NCBI RefSeq assembly: GCF_003367195.1 | Contig: NZ_QRGO01000001.1 | Location: 2,652,501-2,716,500 of the forward strand | Length of the DNA stretch: 64,000 nucleotides | Direction: 5' to 3' | Origin: Undibacter mobilis | GTDB lineage: Bacteria; Pseudomonadota; Alphaproteobacteria; Rhizobiales; Xanthobacteraceae | Shown here: piece by piece, positions 62,216-64,000 of the stretch | Layout: each line of letters opens with the position of its first letter | How positions within the stretch are numbered: position 1 is the first letter of the stretch | Notes under the pieces: generated by a model | Told to the model about the DNA's origin: nothing | What the model saw: the letters and a program-made list of their open reading frames with translations, nothing else | Databases searched by the model: none | Program-made: the position numbers and the translations under genes

Positions 62216-62914
62216 CTAGGGCGCGTTGAACGCCGCCATGGCGTGCTGGCGCATGCCGCTCACCGGTTCGACCGGCTGGCGGGCGCGATCGTCGATGCTG
62301 GGCAGTTCATCGCGCTCCTTGATCGACGACAGATGCGGGCCGAGATCGCGCAGCAGGCCGTCGGTGACGCCGTAGAGCCAGCCATGGAGATGCAGCGGCT
62401 GGCCACGCAGCCAGGCTTTCTCGACGGTCGGGATCGCAGCGATGCGGCGCACCTGCATTTCGACATTGAGTTCGCACATGCGATCGATGCGTGCGGCCGG
62501 ATCGGGAATGGCGTCGAACAGCTTGCGGTGCTTGCGGTACAGCATCGTGATCGGCTGCAGCCAGTGATCGACCAGCGCCGTGCGCTCGTCACCGAGCGCG
62601 CGCTGGATGCCGCCACAGCCGTAATGACCGCAGACGATGACATGCTCGATGTGCAGCACGTCGATGGCGTATTCGAGCACGGCCAGCAGGTTCATGTCGC
62701 TGGTGTGCACCATGTTGGCGATGTTGCGCTGGACGAAGACCTCGCCGGGGTCGAGCCCGAGCACGTCATTGGCGGTCACGCGGCTATCCGAGCAGCCGAT
62801 CCACAACAGTTTCGGATTCTGGATGCCGGCCATGCGGATGAAATAGCCGGGGTCGTCGCGGGTCTTGGCCTGCGCCCAGGCGACATTGCGATCGAACAGG
62901 TGATCGAGGCACAT
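62216..62914 (-). CDS. can: Beta-class carbonic anhydrase
   Basis: 232 aa. Zinc and active-site residues: Cys41, Asp43, Arg45 (WIGCSDSRV), His97, Cys100 (CGHYGCGG). Start MCLDHLFDRNVAWAQAKT. Interconverts CO2 and bicarbonate in the cytoplasm. No extra membrane region. Directly upstream (22 bp) is the DUF2478 gene on the same strand, so the group may be cotranscribed. The window also has a gamma-class family member. Confidence 0.96.
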   Translation of the reverse strand: MCLDHLFDRNVAWAQAKTRDDPGYFIRMAGIQNPKLLWIGCSDSRVTANDVLGLDPGEVFVQRNIANMVHTSDMNLLAVLEYAIDVLHIEHVIVCGHYGCGGIQRALGDERTALVDHWLQPITMLYRKHRKLFDAIPDPAARIDRMCELNVEMQVRRIAAIPTVEKAWLRGQPLHLHGWLYGVTDGLLRDLGPHLSSIKERDELPSIDDRARQPVEPVSGMRQHAMAAFNAP

Positions 62915-62935
62915 GGGAAACCAAAGCCGTCCGGA

Positions 62936-63508
62936 TCAGGGCCGCAGATTGTCGCTCGCGGCGTGTTCGTTGTTGCGCAGGTCTGTGGCGAAACCTCTGG
63001 CCGCCAGCCAGCGCAGGATGTTCGGCGCGGACACATCACACTCGTCCGCCAGACCGCCGGCGAAATGGCGCCATTGGTCGAGATTGCGATAGGGCACGCC
63101 GACGATGAGCGGGACCTCGAGCGCGACCGCGCGGGCAAGCGCATCGCGCAGGCCGCCGCCTTCGGCTTCTATCTTGCCGAACTTGTTGAGCACGACGAGA
63201 TCGATTTCTTCCTTGAGAGCTTCGTCGAACAGACCGGCCGCCTCGATCAGGCGCGTGTGATCGAGCCGGCAGCCTTTGGCGGCGGGGCCGCGATCTTCTG
63301 ACAGTTGGAAGACGGTGCGCGAATAGAGTTCTTCCACCGCCATGTCGCACTTCGTCCGATCGCGCACGAATGTGTTGAGCTGCACCAGCCCGGCCACGCT
63401 CAGGCCGTCGTCACGCAGCCGGTAGGCGATATCCGCGAGCAATCGGTCGGCGGCGAGCCCATCGGAATACAGCACCGCAAGGATATTGGATGACATTTTA
63501 ACGACCAT
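62936..63508 (-). CDS. DUF2478 domain protein
   Basis: 190 aa from ATG 63508 (ATG 63496 also possible; both sit at the end of the upstream gene). Begins KMSSNILAVLYSDGL, includes GPAAKGCRLDHTRLIEAAGL and IDLVVLNKFGKIEAEGGGLR, which is the family signature. DUF2478 occurs next to molybdenum-dependent enzymes and ModABC in many alphaproteobacteria, but its reaction is unproven. The start overlaps the preceding gene by 11 bp, so coupling is likely. Confidence 0.83.
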   Translation of the reverse strand: MVVKMSSNILAVLYSDGLAADRLLADIAYRLRDDGLSVAGLVQLNTFVRDRTKCDMAVEELYSRTVFQLSEDRGPAAKGCRLDHTRLIEAAGLFDEALKEEIDLVVLNKFGKIEAEGGGLRDALARAVALEVPLIVGVPYRNLDQWRHFAGGLADECDVSAPNILRWLAARGFATDLRNNEHAASDNLRP

Positions 63509-63794
63509 GGATTTCACATGCGGGCTGAATTGCGCTGGCGAAGGCGCGCTTGATGAAGATTGCCGCCGGATCGGCCGATTTGCCGATCTGGCCGAGCAGC
63601 GTGACCCATTCTTCTTCCGACGCCCGGGCGGCATAGGAGCGCACCGCGTCCTGGCTGAAGGTCGCCAGATCGAGCCCTTCGCCGTCGGCACGCTCGCTCA
63701 TCGTTTGCAGCAAAGTGAGATCGCCGAGGCCGACGATGAGTTCGGTCGCGGCGGCGTCGTCGGTGAGGCGGCGGATCATGTCACCCAGCAGCAT
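63498..63794 (-). CDS. Small conserved protein, unknown function
   Basis: 98 aa. Helical, no signal peptide or membrane segment: MIRRLTDDAAATELIVGLGD, AVRSYAARASEEEWVTLLGQ, ending AIQPACEIHGR. It lies 12 bp after the PPIase stop and overlaps the DUF2478 start by 11 bp. The trio is likely an operon. Not a named family to my knowledge. Confidence 0.8.
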   Translation of the reverse strand: MLLGDMIRRLTDDAAATELIVGLGDLTLLQTMSERADGEGLDLATFSQDAVRSYAARASEEEWVTLLGQIGKSADPAAIFIKRAFASAIQPACEIHGR

Positions 63795-63806
63795 GGCTTT
63801 GCCTCC

Positions 63807-64000
63807 CTAGTTAACCCGATGCTCGGCGGCGCCGGCCAACTCGATGCCGTCGATCTCGGCCGCCGACACCAGCCGCGCCACATATTGCGCCTGCGCGCGG
63901 TGCATCACGCTGTCGCGCAGATAGTTGGCGATCTGTTCGGCGACGGCCTCGTAGGGCACCGTCCGGCCCTCGACCTTGCGGTCGAGCCGGATGATGTGAA
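63807..64000 (-). CDS. C-terminus of a peptidyl-prolyl isomerase-like protein (5' end outside window)
   Basis: Only about 63 codons are in the window. The read sequence HIIRLDRKVEGRTVPYEAVA and QIANYLRDSVMHRAQAQYVA is like the C-terminal helix and tail of parvulin-type PPIases near molybdoenzyme operons (NifM-like). It ends in TAG at 63807-63809. The assignment rests on the short tail and is tentative. It is the upstream member of the DUF2478 operon. Confidence 0.6.
   Translation of the reverse strand, partial: HIIRLDRKVEGRTVPYEAVAEQIANYLRDSVMHRAQAQYVARLVSAAEIDGIELAGAAEHRVN

Noticed and set aside
1..64000. Prophage, insertion sequence or integron
   Set aside because: I saw no transposase, integrase or phage structural gene in either strand, and no att-like duplication at the two tRNA genes.

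Overview
The window looks like chromosomal DNA of a GC-rich alphaproteobacterium of the Hyphomicrobiales (Rhizobiales), near the Bradyrhizobiaceae/Xanthobacteraceae. Support comes from the family content (DUF3126, BTLCP-type transglutaminase-like protein, DUF2336, zf-CHCC protein, DUF2478), from TTAA-N7-TTAA CtrA-type sites, and from palindromic repeats of the kind dispersed in Bradyrhizobium relatives. All assignments were made by reading the sequence; no database search was run.

Layout. 1-3.6 kb: a copper P-type ATPase divergent from a CsoR-type repressor across a short operator, then DUF2892 and split YeeE/YedE sulfur-transport genes. 3.7-6.2 kb: an operon of zinc-finger protein, FAD monooxygenase and a MetE-like protein. 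6.4-19 kb: housekeeping and signalling genes (CysE, tandem DUF3126, gamma carbonic anhydrase, BTLCP, tandem PilZ, PAS, rhomboid, CBS, patatin, flavin reductase with nitroreductase). 19.2-21.6 kb: a first cheW-MCP pair. 22-28.6 kb: otsBA trehalose synthesis, cytochrome c, thrS, a DMT exporter. 28.6-34 kb: yidD, a secreted ClpP-like protein, a variant Fe-S scaffold, folE, hisI, and a tandem glycine riboswitch in front of dadA. 34-43 kb: CoA-ester lyase with a MaoC hydratase, a lytic transglycosylase, DUF2336, Hpt with response regulator, Usp, an MFS exporter, nadK. 43-52.5 kb: a tandem array of three more cheW and three more MCP genes with decayed fragments between them, ending in a TPR-like gene. 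52.7-64 kb: a Lys/His-rich secreted peptide, a cobalamin riboswitch with a TonB receptor, small envelope proteins, a cold-shock gene, tRNA-Thr, an MHS transporter, rlmB, tRNA-Tyr, beta carbonic anhydrase, and the end of a DUF2478/PPIase operon that leaves the window.

The most interesting part is the chemoreceptor array. Four CheW paralogues share a nearly constant core, and four MCPs have different sensor regions but the same kind of signalling domain and a C-terminal WxxF tail (a CheR-type tether). Two MCPs share about 750 bp almost identically, which suggests gene conversion. One CheW gene is followed by only the last few codons and the terminator hairpin of a lost MCP. A frameshifted piece of the TPR-like gene also lies inside the array. 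Together these record duplication, conversion and deletion of a cheW-MCP(-TPR) unit. No cheA, cheR or cheB is visible here, so these receptors must use a core encoded elsewhere.

Regulation that can be read directly: a CsoR operator (about 1.8 kb), a tandem glycine riboswitch (32.6 kb), a cobalamin riboswitch (53.2 kb), CtrA-type sites (10.77, 13.78 and 35.76 kb), and many terminator hairpins.
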